A DNA stretch of 64,000 bases from NCBI GenBank assembly GCA_024234855.1, contig JACKNN010000004.1, forward strand, positions 186,001-250,000. Reading direction: 5' to 3'. Each line of letters opens with the position of its first letter. Within the stretch, counting starts at the first letter, position 1. The notes below the pieces were generated by a model. It worked only from the letters and a program-made list of their open reading frames with translations, had not been told where the DNA came from and did no database searches. Positions 1-8,046 of the stretch are shown here, in pieces. The position numbers were made by a program, and so were the translations under genes. This DNA comes from Pseudomonadales bacterium (GTDB lineage: Bacteria > Pseudomonadota > Gammaproteobacteria > Pseudomonadales > Halieaceae).

Positions 1-1
1 C

Positions 2-928
2 AAGAGCTGCCACTACCGTCTCTACAGATTACCGTGTGGACATCGCCAGCAGATGCAAATGAGTGCAATACGCAAGAACAGTTTCAGGTGCAGCATCTGC
101 TTAGAAGACAAATTGAAGCGGGAAGCCGAGGCGCAAGGATGTAAGTTGCTGGGCGCGGGGAAGAGCGCCCCCTACCGTCTCTACAGATTACCATGTGGAC
201 ATCGCCAGCAGGTGCAAATGGGTGCGATGCGTGAAGGCAATTTCCTGTGCAGCATCTGCTTAGAAGACAAACTGAAGCGGGAAGCCGAGGCGCAAGGATG
301 TAAGTTGCTGGGCGCGGGGAAGGACATAAAGTTTCGCCTGTACGCGCTACCCTGTGGCCATGATCTGGAGGTGCGCGTTGCGTCGATGCGTGACGGGTCA
401 TTCAAGTGCAGCGTCTGTTTCAAAGTGAAGCTGGAACGGGAAGCCGAGGCGCAAGGATGTAAGTTGCTGGGCGCGGGTACGCACGCTAACAATCGCCTCT
501 ATATGCTACCTTGTGGTCACAAACAAGAGATTGGTGTTGGTAATCTGCGTAAAGGGGGTTTCCTTTGCCAGATATGCGAGGAGACCAGTCGCACACTTCC
601 CAGTAACGTATATCTGTTCCGCATCAAGGTCGACTCTGATGAGTGGTTGAAGCTTGGTTATGCCAAGTCATTGGACAGTCGAGCAGCGAAATATGGCCTC
701 CCAGAGAGCGCCCAGATCACAACCATATGCTCGTTGCCATTCGATACGGGCAATGAGGCTCATGCCGTTGAGGCGGGCATTCACAAACGTTACAGGCGAA
801 AGCGTTTGACCCAGAAGCAGATGAGGGACTTCCACACTGTAGGTGGGTTCAACGAGTGCTACCCCGTCACCATGCTGGAAACCCTGCTGGCAGAGCTCGA
901 GACTGTGAAGCGATCAAGGACGAGCTAA
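2..928 (+). CDS. Tandem Cys/His-repeat protein with GIY-YIG-like C-terminal domain (5' end outside window)
   Basis: The reading frame is open to the left edge, so the start is missing; the first in-frame ATG is at 53, but the codons before it already encode the same repeat. Counting from that ATG, CxxC pairs recur at residues 13-16, 66-69, 119-122 and 172-175, and LPCGH recurs at about 46-50, 99-103 and 152-156, an exact 53-residue period. Each unit therefore offers Cys, His and a CxxC, which suggests small zinc-binding modules. Residues 185-270 resemble a GIY-YIG-type fold: VYLF at 186, LGY at 201-203, an Arg at 210, and Glu at 235 and 240. Such proteins are often nucleases of mobile elements. 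The gene lies just inside a probable tRNA attachment site, which supports a mobile origin. The nuclease assignment is inference from spacing and a few residues. Confidence 0.6.
   Translation, partial: KSCHYRLYRLPCGHRQQMQMSAIRKNSFRCSICLEDKLKREAEAQGCKLLGAGKSAPYRLYRLPCGHRQQVQMGAMREGNFLCSICLEDKLKREAEAQGCKLLGAGKDIKFRLYALPCGHDLEVRVASMRDGSFKCSVCFKVKLEREAEAQGCKLLGAGTHANNRLYMLPCGHKQEIGVGNLRKGGFLCQICEETSRTLPSNVYLFRIKVDSDEWLKLGYAKSLDSRAAKYGLPESAQITTICSLPFDTGNEAHAVEAGIHKRYRRKRLTQKQMRDFHTVGGFNECYPVTMLETLLAELETVKRSRTS
119..480 (+). repeat. 159-bp tandem direct repeats inside the zinc-repeat gene
   Basis: A nearly identical block of about 40 bases beginning CGGGAAGCCGAGGCG starts at 119, 278 and 437, exactly 159 bp apart. 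It encodes REAEAQGCKLLGAG each time. The DNA is more conserved in this half of the unit than in the LPCGH half, which points to recent duplication or gene conversion. The block keeps the reading frame, so it is a protein repeat and not a CRISPR array. Confidence 0.9.
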
Positions 929-1176
929 AGACGGGAGTTGGCACAACCCGGCCGGTCGCAGAGCCGACCAGGTGAGGCTCTGAAGGGCCGCTTGCGGGGG
1001 TGGAGCGGCCATGGAGGCTATTGGGCCTTGTAAGGAAACCGACTAACAGTTAGGGTACCAACAACATAAACCGATCGCGGCCACAGGTGGTCCACAAAGG
1101 GGTTCCACATTACCTCTCCACGGACGGAAAATAGAGAATAATATCTTTAAATATCAATAGCTTATATTCCAGTCGT

Positions 1177-1204
1177 AGAGGTTCAAGTCCTCTTCTGGGC
1201 ACCA
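1177..1204 (+). other. Displaced 3' end of a tRNA-Leu-like gene, candidate attachment site (att)
   Basis: Bases 1177-1193 form a complete T-arm: stem AGAGG, loop TTCAAGT, stem CCTCT. They are followed by TCTGGGC, a discriminator A and CCA (1194-1204), which is a tRNA 3' acceptor end. No matching 5' half (GCCCAGA), D-arm or anticodon arm precedes it; the upstream DNA is AT-rich and unrelated. The T-arm and acceptor resemble bacterial class II tRNA-Leu. A 3' tRNA fragment with nothing before it is the usual mark left when an integrative element inserts in a tRNA gene. The intact tRNA and the integrase would lie to the left, outside the window. Confidence 0.7.
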
Positions 1205-1213
1205 AATTTTCAA

Positions 1214-1239
1214 AGCCGAGCCAAGCGCTCGGCTTTTTT
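1214..1239 (+). terminator. Rho-independent terminator after the tRNA remnant
   Basis: An 8-bp stem AGCCGAGC / GCTCGGCT with a 5-base loop is followed by six T. It lies 9 bases after the CCA of the tRNA fragment, as expected for the terminator of the original tRNA gene left behind by integration. Confidence 0.85.
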
Positions 1240-1260
1240 GTTTTCGCATCACACTGGCAA

Positions 1261-1315
1261 CCCGACGTCCGGGCCGTTGCCCGGGAGCCCGGGGGAACTT
1301 CCCGACGTCCGGGCC
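1261..1315 (+). repeat. 15-bp direct repeat pair
   Basis: CCCGACGTCCGGGCC occurs at 1261-1275 and again at 1301-1315, exactly 40 bp apart, with a GC-rich near-palindrome between the copies. The pair lies in the gap between the tRNA remnant and the next gene. The rest of the 929-1350 gap holds only the tRNA remnant and its terminator. Function unknown. Confidence 0.6.
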
Positions 1316-1350
1316 ATCCAAAAGAATACTTATAAAAAGCGGATACCCGT

Positions 1351-1782
1351 ATGCAAACGAGACGCGTGCTACTCAGCCTTGCCACCATCGCCGCCCTGGT
1401 GCTGCCAGTGCTGACGCTGCTGGAGACGAGCAGCATGCCGCTGGCCGCGGCGACAACTCCGTCCGCTGTGAACCACGATATATACAATCCCGCCCGCACC
1501 GCCCTGGTAAACGCCCAGCGACAGCTGGCGGAGTCTTCCCGGCAGGAGCAGGACATCCTGCAGCGCACCAAGCGCATGCACGAGGAGCTCGATAAATCGC
1601 TGGCACTGCTGGCCAACGCCGGAGCACTCGACCCGGCGATGAAGGCCCAGATTGACGCGGTTCGTGTGCGCCTGGCTGCGCTGCAGGACAGGCCCGCGCT
1701 GTGCCCCATGGACCGCAACTCCTCACTGACAGTCTACGAGCAGTTGGTGGCCGATTTGCAGCAATTGATCGAGCAGTACTGA
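1351..1782 (+). CDS. Exported protein of unknown function with a helical, coiled-coil-like core
   Basis: I do not recognise this 143-residue protein. It starts with two Arg and a hydrophobic stretch (about residues 5-24) ending near an Ala-rich site, which looks like a signal peptide. Residues about 48-110 are rich in Ala, Gln, Glu and Leu with heptad-like spacing and probably form a helical hairpin or coiled coil. It ends 13 bases before the msrB start on the same strand, so the two are likely co-transcribed. A periplasmic location is inferred from the signal-like N-terminus only. Confidence 0.6.
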   Translation: MQTRRVLLSLATIAALVLPVLTLLETSSMPLAAATTPSAVNHDIYNPARTALVNAQRQLAESSRQEQDILQRTKRMHEELDKSLALLANAGALDPAMKAQIDAVRVRLAALQDRPALCPMDRNSSLTVYEQLVADLQQLIEQY

Positions 1783-1795
1783 GGACATAGCCCTT

Positions 1796-2344
1796 ATGAA
1801 AAGACGAACCCTGTCTCTGGCCTTACTGGCCCTGCCGCTTACCACCGGCGCCCTGCCATTGCTCGCCGCGACACGCACCAGCGCCGACATTGAGGCGATG
1901 CAGACCGGCTGGCGCAAGCTGCTGCCCGCCGGCCTGTCACCGCCGGACGCCACCGATAAGCTTGAACTGAGTGATGAGCAGTGGCGCGAACGGCTGACCC
2001 AGGCCCAGTTCAAGGTACTGCGCGATGACGGCACCGAGCGGGCGTTCACCAGTCCGCTCAATGATGAAAAGCGCGCCGGTATTTTCACCTGCGCAGGCTG
2101 TGAGTTGCCCCTGTTCAGCTCCGCGATGAAATACGACAGCGGCACCGGCTGGCCCAGCTTTTTTACCTCCATACCCGGTGCCGTGCAGACCCGGCGCGAT
2201 TACCGGTATGGCTGGACCCGCGTGGAATATCACTGCGCGCGCTGCGGTGGCCACCAGGGCCACGTGTTCGATGACGGTCCCGCGCCCACCCGGCAGCGCT
2301 GGTGCAACAACGGCGTCGCGTTACAGTTCCTGGCCGCATCCTGA
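1796..2344 (+). CDS. msrB: Exported peptide-methionine (R)-S-oxide reductase MsrB
   Basis: This enzyme reduces the R epimer of methionine sulfoxide in proteins. The MsrB domain covers about residues 58-180. The two structural zinc pairs are C99/C102 and C147/C150, the His-rich GGHQGHVFDDGP segment is at 151-162, and the catalytic Cys is C170 in RWCNNG. Most MsrB proteins have R-Y/F-C-I-N-S here, so WCNNG is a mild variant. The N-terminus (MKRR, then a hydrophobic stretch to about residue 25) is a signal peptide, so the enzyme should act in the periplasm on oxidised envelope proteins. It follows the small exported protein by 13 bases. Confidence 0.9.
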   Translation: MKRRTLSLALLALPLTTGALPLLAATRTSADIEAMQTGWRKLLPAGLSPPDATDKLELSDEQWRERLTQAQFKVLRDDGTERAFTSPLNDEKRAGIFTCAGCELPLFSSAMKYDSGTGWPSFFTSIPGAVQTRRDYRYGWTRVEYHCARCGGHQGHVFDDGPAPTRQRWCNNGVALQFLAAS

Positions 2345-2437
2345 GGTGTTGCGGGGCATGCTAGGCAATTTCCCCTGACCAACAGCGCCCGTTCCGCGTT
2401 ACAATCACGGCCACCCCCGGCTCCCGCGGAGATAACC

Positions 2438-3277
2438 ATGGCATACGCCACCGACATCGCCACCCAGCTGGAAAGCGCCCTGCAGGAAACGATGGCGAAT
2501 ATCGTCGCCTCGCTGCCGAGTATCGCCGCAGCGCTACTGCTGTTGCTGGTCGGTGTGATTGCCGCACGCCTGATTCGCGGCCTGACACTGCGTCTGCTGC
2601 ACCTGCTGAACCTGTTCCTGGAACGGATACTGTCGGGACGCACCCGGGCCGTGGTGTATTTCTCCTCGGGCATCACCAGGCTGGTGGCCGGGATCCTGTT
2701 CTGGATCACGCTGTTCGTTTTTGTGACCGCGGCCCTCAAGACGGCAGGCCTCACCGGGGTCGCCGCCTGGCTGGAGCGGGTTGTCGACTTCCTCCCCGGT
2801 ATCGTCACCGGCGGTTTGATCATACTGGTGGGCTATATCCTCGCCGGCCTGGTGCGCGATGTCACACTGGCGGCCGCCCATTCGGCCGAGTTTACCGAGG
2901 CGGTGGTCATCAGTCGCCTGGCCCAGGCGATCACCCTTATCACCGCCCTCGTCATCGGTCTGGACCAGATAGGTATCGATGTCTCCTTTCTCACCACCAT
3001 GCTGGGTATCTCCAGCGCGGCCCTGCTGTTTGGTTTCGCCCTGGCTTTCGGCCTGGGCGCGCGCACCCTGGTCAGCAACCTGGTGGCCGCGCATCACCTG
3101 CGGGATGTGCTGGAGCCGGGACAGGATATCCGCATGGGAGACTGGGAAGGCACGGTGCTGGAGGTATCGAGCACGGCTGTCATCCTCGACACCGAGGCCG
3201 GGCGGGTCTCGGTTCCCGCCAAGCTGTACCAGGAGCAGGCCGTCGTCCTGCTGCTGGCGGATGCCGGACGTGAGTGA
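2438..3277 (+). CDS. MscS-like mechanosensitive channel family protein
   Basis: This 279-residue inner-membrane protein has about five hydrophobic segments (near residues 24-45, 80-105, 118-145, 160-180 and 188-212). A soluble beta-type domain follows, beginning VSNLVAAHHLRDVLEPGQDI and continuing GDWEGTVLEVSSTAVIL, the pattern seen after the pore helix of MscS-family channels. The family relieves osmotic pressure or transports small solutes. The large cytoplasmic vestibule of MscS is much shortened here. The stop overlaps the next gene by 17 bases, tying it to two MgtE-type genes; the group may form one ion-transport operon. The exact substrate is unknown. Confidence 0.75.
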   Translation: MAYATDIATQLESALQETMANIVASLPSIAAALLLLLVGVIAARLIRGLTLRLLHLLNLFLERILSGRTRAVVYFSSGITRLVAGILFWITLFVFVTAALKTAGLTGVAAWLERVVDFLPGIVTGGLIILVGYILAGLVRDVTLAAAHSAEFTEAVVISRLAQAITLITALVIGLDQIGIDVSFLTTMLGISSAALLFGFALAFGLGARTLVSNLVAAHHLRDVLEPGQDIRMGDWEGTVLEVSSTAVILDTEAGRVSVPAKLYQEQAVVLLLADAGRE

Positions 3278-4160
3278 CACCAATCTGCTGAGCCTCGCGT
3301 TCCTGCAGAACCGGCCCGCGGCTGCCGCCGCCCTGTTGCAGGACTTCACCCCCGAGAACTGCGTGGAGTTCCTGCGGGAAGTACCGCTGGAGGTGCTCAT
3401 ACCGGTGATAGATGGCATGGCCAGTTGGCCCGCCGCCCGCACCCTCTCCCTGATGCCGGTGGAGCTGACCGCCGATGTGTTGCGGGGTTTACCCGACGCG
3501 GAAGCGGAAACCCTGTTGCGCCTGATGAGCAACGAGCAGCGCGCCGCGGTCATGGCACAGATGCCCGCCGCCACCGCCCAGGGCTTTGTCAACAAACTCG
3601 CCTACCCGATCAGCACGGTGGGCGCATGGATGGATACCGCGGTCCCCCACTTCACCCTCGACAGCTCGGTCGACCACTGCCTCGATCTGGTAAAGCGCCA
3701 GCAAACCCATCTGGGCGGTATCGTGATCGTGGTGGACGGGCGCCACCGCCTGGTGGGCCTGGTGGAGGTGGAAAAACTGCTGACCAGTGACGGCGCGGCC
3801 CCGCTTGCCGACCTGCTCAATACCAGCGTCCAGCCGCTATCGGCCAGGGCTACCCTGTGGGAGGTGGAACACCACGCCGGCTGGACCCTGTTCCCCTCGC
3901 TGCCGGTAGTGGACAGGCACAACACCATGCTGGGCGCCCTGACCCACAGCGCGCTGCGGGCCGGGACCGCACGCTCGGTGGACCGGACGGAAGGTCAGCT
4001 GCGATTCTCGATCCTGACCCATATGGGCACGGCATTCATGGTGGTGCTCGGCGGCCTGATGGCAACCCTGGCCGGCATCCGGCCCGGGCCCGAAATTCGG
4101 CCGCGCCCCGGGCTCGCCGCCCCGGGCGACAGCGCACAGGAGAGCGGTGATGAGCCCTGA
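3261..4160 (+). CDS. MgtE-like regulatory protein: N-domain plus CBS pair, no transport domain
   Basis: I chose the ATG at 3261 because it overlaps the preceding stop by only 17 bases. The 299-residue product has a superhelical MgtE N-type domain (about residues 10-115), then two CBS modules (about 120-245), then a single hydrophobic segment near the end (about 254-272). The five-helix Mg2+ channel domain of MgtE is absent. The following gene encodes a complete MgtE and overlaps by 11 bases. The likely reading is a duplicated sensor half that regulates or pairs with the full transporter; that role is inference. The C-terminal tail is Pro/Gly-rich. Confidence 0.7.
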   Translation: MPDVSDTNLLSLAFLQNRPAAAAALLQDFTPENCVEFLREVPLEVLIPVIDGMASWPAARTLSLMPVELTADVLRGLPDAEAETLLRLMSNEQRAAVMAQMPAATAQGFVNKLAYPISTVGAWMDTAVPHFTLDSSVDHCLDLVKRQQTHLGGIVIVVDGRHRLVGLVEVEKLLTSDGAAPLADLLNTSVQPLSARATLWEVEHHAGWTLFPSLPVVDRHNTMLGALTHSALRAGTARSVDRTEGQLRFSILTHMGTAFMVVLGGLMATLAGIRPGPEIRPRPGLAAPGDSAQESGDEP

Positions 4161-5457
4161 TACCAGCGAACTCGCCGCTACCCTCAACCGCTATTTCCTG
4201 CTCAATTTTCCGGCGGAGGCGGCGCGCCAGATCGAGTCCTTCGCCATTGCGGACATCGTACCCTCGCTGCGGGAGCAACCCGCTGAGGTGCTGGTCCCGG
4301 TCTGGAGCAAGCTGGTGCCGCTGGTGGCGGCGACACTCACCCGGCAGCTGCCCGACTCCGTGGCGCAGAAGCTGCTGACGGATATACCGCCGGGCGATGC
4401 AGTGCGCATCCTGTTCCAGCTGCCCCAGGGCCAGCGCAACGAGCTGCTGCGAACCCTCAGCGCCGCCACCCGCAGCGAACTGACCGAGCTGATGTCCTAC
4501 CCGGAGGACGCCGCCGGCCGCCTGATGGACACCCGTATTCCCACTTACCACGGCAACATGACGGTCAGCGACGCCCTGGACTCCCTGCGCCGCGCCAAGA
4601 TGAAGACGGCACGCTCCCTCTACCTGGTAGACATCGAGGGCAGGATCTGCGCCCGGGTGCTGCTGCAGGACCTGGCGCTGGCGGACCCGGACAGCCTGCT
4701 GGAGGAGCTGGCCAAACCCGTGCGAGCAACGGTACAGGCCACCGCCAGCCGGGAGGAGGTACTGGATACCTTCGCCAAATACATCCTGCTCGACCTGCCG
4801 GTGGTGGACCTGAACGGCGTCCTGTTGGGGGTCATCATCAACAACAGCCTGGTGCAGGCGGTGCAGGAGGAAACCTCTGCCGACATCCAGACCATGGTGG
4901 GTGTGAGTCGTGAGGAACGGGCCCTGTCGAGCCCGTTTTTCGCGGTAAAAAAGCGCATGCCCTGGCTGCAGATCAACCTGCTCACGGCCTTCCTGGCGGC
5001 GGCGGTCGTCGGCCTGTTCGAACACACCATCGCCCAGGTGACTGCACTGGCGATCCTGCTGCCCGTCGTCGCCGGCCAGTCCGGTAACTCCGGCGCCCAG
5101 GCCCTCGCCGTCACCATGCGCGGCCTCGCGCTGCGGGAGATCACCGTTCGCCACTGGTTCACCGTGATGTTCAAGGAGGTGCGGGTGGGCTTCCTCAACG
5201 GCGTGGCCATTGCCACCACCTGCGGCGCCGGGGTCTATGTGTGGAGCCAATCCTGGGGCCTGGTGGCGGTGATCTGCTCGGCGATGGTGCTGGCGATGGT
5301 GGCGGCGGGCTTTGCCGGTGCCGTGGTACCCATCGTGCTGGTGCGCATGGGCCAGGACCCGGCGCAGTCCTCCTCGATCATCCTGACCACGGTGACGGAT
5401 GTCACCGGCTTTTTCGCCTTCCTGGGCATCGCCACCCTGATGATGGGCTATCTCTAG
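4150..5457 (+). CDS. mgtE: Magnesium transporter MgtE
   Basis: This is a full-length MgtE-family Mg2+ transporter/channel (435 residues from the ATG at 4150; a GTG sits directly before it). The N-domain is at about 1-125, the CBS pair at about 130-250 (YPEDAAGRLMDT marks the linker into the CBS region), and the five-helix transport domain at about 275-435. The conserved VVAGQSGNSGAQALAV segment and the final SSIILTTVTDVTGFFAFLG stretch are both present. It sits in the inner membrane and imports Mg2+ under control of the cytoplasmic Mg2+-sensing domains. It overlaps the CBS-only homologue upstream by 11 bases, so the two products are probably made together. Confidence 0.92.
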   Translation: MSPDTSELAATLNRYFLLNFPAEAARQIESFAIADIVPSLREQPAEVLVPVWSKLVPLVAATLTRQLPDSVAQKLLTDIPPGDAVRILFQLPQGQRNELLRTLSAATRSELTELMSYPEDAAGRLMDTRIPTYHGNMTVSDALDSLRRAKMKTARSLYLVDIEGRICARVLLQDLALADPDSLLEELAKPVRATVQATASREEVLDTFAKYILLDLPVVDLNGVLLGVIINNSLVQAVQEETSADIQTMVGVSREERALSSPFFAVKKRMPWLQINLLTAFLAAAVVGLFEHTIAQVTALAILLPVVAGQSGNSGAQALAVTMRGLALREITVRHWFTVMFKEVRVGFLNGVAIATTCGAGVYVWSQSWGLVAVICSAMVLAMVAAGFAGAVVPIVLVRMGQDPAQSSSIILTTVTDVTGFFAFLGIATLMMGYL

Positions 5458-5537
5458 CACCGATGTAGCGCCGATACCCACAACTACCCAAAGCGGCTAA
5501 ACTGCCGGTACCTATTTTTTTTCCAGGTGCGCCCTCC

Positions 5538-5819
5538 ATGAACCTGAACCAGACCATTACCCTGTCACCCGATGTCATCTCGCAGGAGGTGTCGGGTGAA
5601 ACCGTACTGCTGGATCTCGAGAGCGAGAACTACTTCGGCCTCGACGAGGTGGGCACCAGGATCTGGCAGCTGATCCAGCAGACCAATGACCTGCAGGCCA
5701 TCTACCAGACCCTGCTGACGGAATACGACGTGGCGGAAGACCGCCTGCAGCAGGATCTCGGCAACCTGCTGGGTGAGATCTCCGGGCTCGGCCTGATCAT
5801 CCTGGAGCAGCGCACATGA
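5538..5819 (+). CDS. PqqD-family (RRE) peptide-binding protein, lasso B1-like
   Basis: This 93-residue protein matches the PqqD/RiPP-recognition-element fold: a beta-rich start (VSGETVLLDLESENYFGL), then helices around GTRIWQLI and the C-terminal half. The segment LLDLESENYFGLDEVGTRIW is typical of stand-alone B1 proteins of lasso-peptide clusters, which bind the precursor leader and present it to the B2 protease. Here, however, its stop overlaps the start of a molybdopterin oxidoreductase by ATGA, with no RiPP gene beside it. It may serve the lasso locus 40 kb downstream, which lacks a B1 gene, or have an unrelated role with the oxidoreductase. Both readings are inference. Confidence 0.85.
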   Translation: MNLNQTITLSPDVISQEVSGETVLLDLESENYFGLDEVGTRIWQLIQQTNDLQAIYQTLLTEYDVAEDRLQQDLGNLLGEISGLGLIILEQRT

Positions 5820-7924
5820 GCCTCCAGCGGCACCACCGGGCCTGCCACCTGTGCGAGGCCATTTGCGGCCTGGTGATCAAGACCGAGGGCGAGCACATCA
5901 TCTCCATCAAGGGCGACAAGAAAGACCCTCTGAGCCGCGGCCACATCTGCCCCAAGGCGATAGCACTGAAAGATCTTCACGAGGACCCGGATCGCCTGCG
6001 CCAGCCGGTGAAAAAGGTGCTGGACGCCGCGGGGGAGCCGCGCTGGGAAGTGATCAGCTGGGAAGAGGCACTGGATACCACCGCCCGCCGCCTGGTCGAC
6101 ATCACCCGGCGCGACGGCATCAACGCCCTCGGCATCTACCTGGGCAACCCCACAGTGCACAATTACGGCATGATGACACACCAGGGCAACCTGTTCCGCC
6201 ACCTGCGCACCAACAATCGCTTTTCCGCCACCAGCGTGGACCAGTTGCCCCACCACCTGGCATCCCTGTGGCTGTTTGGCCACAAGACCCTGTTTCCCAT
6301 TCCCGATATCGACCGCACGGACTACTTCCTGATGCTGGGCGCCAACCCTATCGCCTCCAACGGCAGTATCTGGACCGTGCCGGACGTCAAGAAACGCATC
6401 AAGGCACTCACCGCGCGCGGCGGCAAACTGGTGCTCATCGACCCGCGGCGCTCGGAGACGGCCGAAGTGGCCAGCGAGCACCATTTCATCACCCCGGGAA
6501 CTGACGCGCTGTTCCTGCTGGCGCTGCTCAACACGCTGTTCAGCGAAGACCTGGTCCGCCCGCGCCAACTGGCGGGCTTTACCACCGGGCTGGAAGATGT
6601 GGCGCGGGACATCAGCCAGTTCACGCCGGAATTCGCCGCCGACCACACCGGCATCAGCGCCGGGGAGATCCGCCGCATCGGGCGGGAACTGGCACAGGCC
6701 GAGGCCGCTATCTGCTACGGCCGCATGGGGGTGTCCACCCAGGCTTACGGCGCACTCAACCAGTGGCTGATCCAGCTGATCAATATCGCCACAGGCAACC
6801 TGGACCGGCCGGGTGGTTCCCTGTTCACCCTGCCGGCGGTAGACCAGGTGAGCAACATCAGCCCCGGCGGCTTTGGCCGCCACCGCAGCCGGGTGCGCGG
6901 ACTTCCTGAATTCGACCGGGAGCTGCCGGCCGCCGCCATGGCCGAGGAAATCACCACCCCCGGCGAGGGCCAGATCCGGGCGCTGTTTACCGGCGCCGGC
7001 AACCCGGTGTTATCCACACCCAATGGGCGCCAGCTGGACGAGGCACTGGCACAGCTCGAATTCATGGTGTCGCTGGACCCCTACCTGAACGAGACCACCC
7101 GCCACGCCGACATCATCCTGCCACCCACGTCGCCGCTGGAGCACGACCATTACGACCTGGGTTTCCATACCAATGCCATCCGCAACACCGCCCGCTACAA
7201 CGAACCGGTCTTTACCCCGCCTGCCGGCAGCCTGCACGACTGGGAGATCTTCGGCGAGCTCGGCAACCGGGTGGCGCTGCTGCTGGGACTGGAGTCGCAA
7301 CCGGTGCAACCGCCCTGGCAGATTATCGACGCGGGGCTGCAGATGGGCCCCTACCGGGAACAGGGCCTGTCGCTGGCGACCCTGAGGGAAAACCCGTCCG
7401 GCGTCGACCTGGGCCCGCTACAGCCGCAATTACCGGCGCGCCTGCGCACCCGCGACAAATTGATCCGCTGCAACACGCCGGAACCGCTGGCCGACCTGCA
7501 ACGGCTGCACCACGAGTTCAGCCAGCCCCGCCACGGCCTGCTCAAGCTGATCGGCCGCCGCCATGTGCGCTCCAACAATTCCTGGATGCACAATTACCAC
7601 CGGTTGGTAAAGGGCAGGGACCGCTGCAGTCTGCTGATGCACCCGGACGACATGCGGCACCGCGATATCGAGGATGGCGGCGAGGTCGCCGTCAGCTCCC
7701 GGGTGGGCTCGGTGCGGGTGCGGGTAGAGGCCTCGGAGGATCTGATGCCAGGCGTAGTGAGTCTTCCCCACGGTTACGGCCACAACCGGGCCGGGATTCG
7801 CATGGACGTGGCGCGCAGGCATGCGGGGGTCAGCTGCAACGACATTACCGATGAGCTGGCGCTGGACGGGCTGTCGGGGAACGCGGCGGTGAACGGGGTG
7901 CTGGTGAGCGTGGCGCCGGCCTGA
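5816..7924 (+). CDS. Molybdopterin oxidoreductase family protein with N-terminal 4Fe-4S site
   Basis: This 702-residue protein belongs to the formate dehydrogenase/DMSO reductase superfamily. The N-terminal CHLCEAICG segment plus a later RGHICPKA Cys (about residue 45) form a CxxCxxxC...C 4Fe-4S site. The central part carries the bis-MGD binding folds, with LMLGANPIASNG and VLIDPRRSETA typical of the family. The C-terminal molydop-binding domain begins near residue 570 and includes VSLPHGYGHNRAG. No export signal is visible, so it is probably cytoplasmic. There is no in-frame TGA for selenocysteine. The substrate cannot be read from sequence. Its start overlaps the PqqD-like gene by 4 bases. 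Confidence 0.85.
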   Translation: MSLQRHHRACHLCEAICGLVIKTEGEHIISIKGDKKDPLSRGHICPKAIALKDLHEDPDRLRQPVKKVLDAAGEPRWEVISWEEALDTTARRLVDITRRDGINALGIYLGNPTVHNYGMMTHQGNLFRHLRTNNRFSATSVDQLPHHLASLWLFGHKTLFPIPDIDRTDYFLMLGANPIASNGSIWTVPDVKKRIKALTARGGKLVLIDPRRSETAEVASEHHFITPGTDALFLLALLNTLFSEDLVRPRQLAGFTTGLEDVARDISQFTPEFAADHTGISAGEIRRIGRELAQAEAAICYGRMGVSTQAYGALNQWLIQLINIATGNLDRPGGSLFTLPAVDQVSNISPGGFGRHRSRVRGLPEFDRELPAAAMAEEITTPGEGQIRALFTGAGNPVLSTPNGRQLDEALAQLEFMVSLDPYLNETTRHADIILPPTSPLEHDHYDLGFHTNAIRNTARYNEPVFTPPAGSLHDWEIFGELGNRVALLLGLESQPVQPPWQIIDAGLQMGPYREQGLSLATLRENPSGVDLGPLQPQLPARLRTRDKLIRCNTPEPLADLQRLHHEFSQPRHGLLKLIGRRHVRSNNSWMHNYHRLVKGRDRCSLLMHPDDMRHRDIEDGGEVAVSSRVGSVRVRVEASEDLMPGVVSLPHGYGHNRAGIRMDVARRHAGVSCNDITDELALDGLSGNAAVNGVLVSVAPA

Positions 7925-7967
7925 GCCCGCAGAAACCGCGGCGGCCTGTGCGCGCGATCAGGACGGG

Positions 7968-7995
7968 TTTCCCGGGTAGAGCAGTACCGTATAAT
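7968..7995 (+). promoter_or_regulatory. Candidate sigma-70 promoter for lemA-M48
   Basis: A perfect -10 hexamer TATAAT is at 7990-7995, with a weak -35 (TTTCCC) 16 bases upstream. It lies about 50 bases before the lemA start and after the end of the oxidoreductase gene. Confidence 0.5.
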
Positions 7996-8046
7996 CAATT
8001 GGCTTTTCAAGCGACATTGTAGGGACACATAACAGGGGACCAAACC

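Noticed and set aside
119..480. Regular direct repeats that could be a CRISPR array
   Set aside because: The 159-bp period is within one open reading frame, the units are contiguous protein repeats, and there are no unique spacers or cas genes.
4036..5481. Long minus-strand open frame (481 codons) over mgtE
   Set aside because: It is antisense to a clear MgtE gene, its protein is rich in His/Gln/Arg/Gly without any domain, and such frames are common opposite high-GC genes.
5816..7924. Selenocysteine-containing formate dehydrogenase
   Set aside because: No in-frame TGA; the reading frame is continuous without it.
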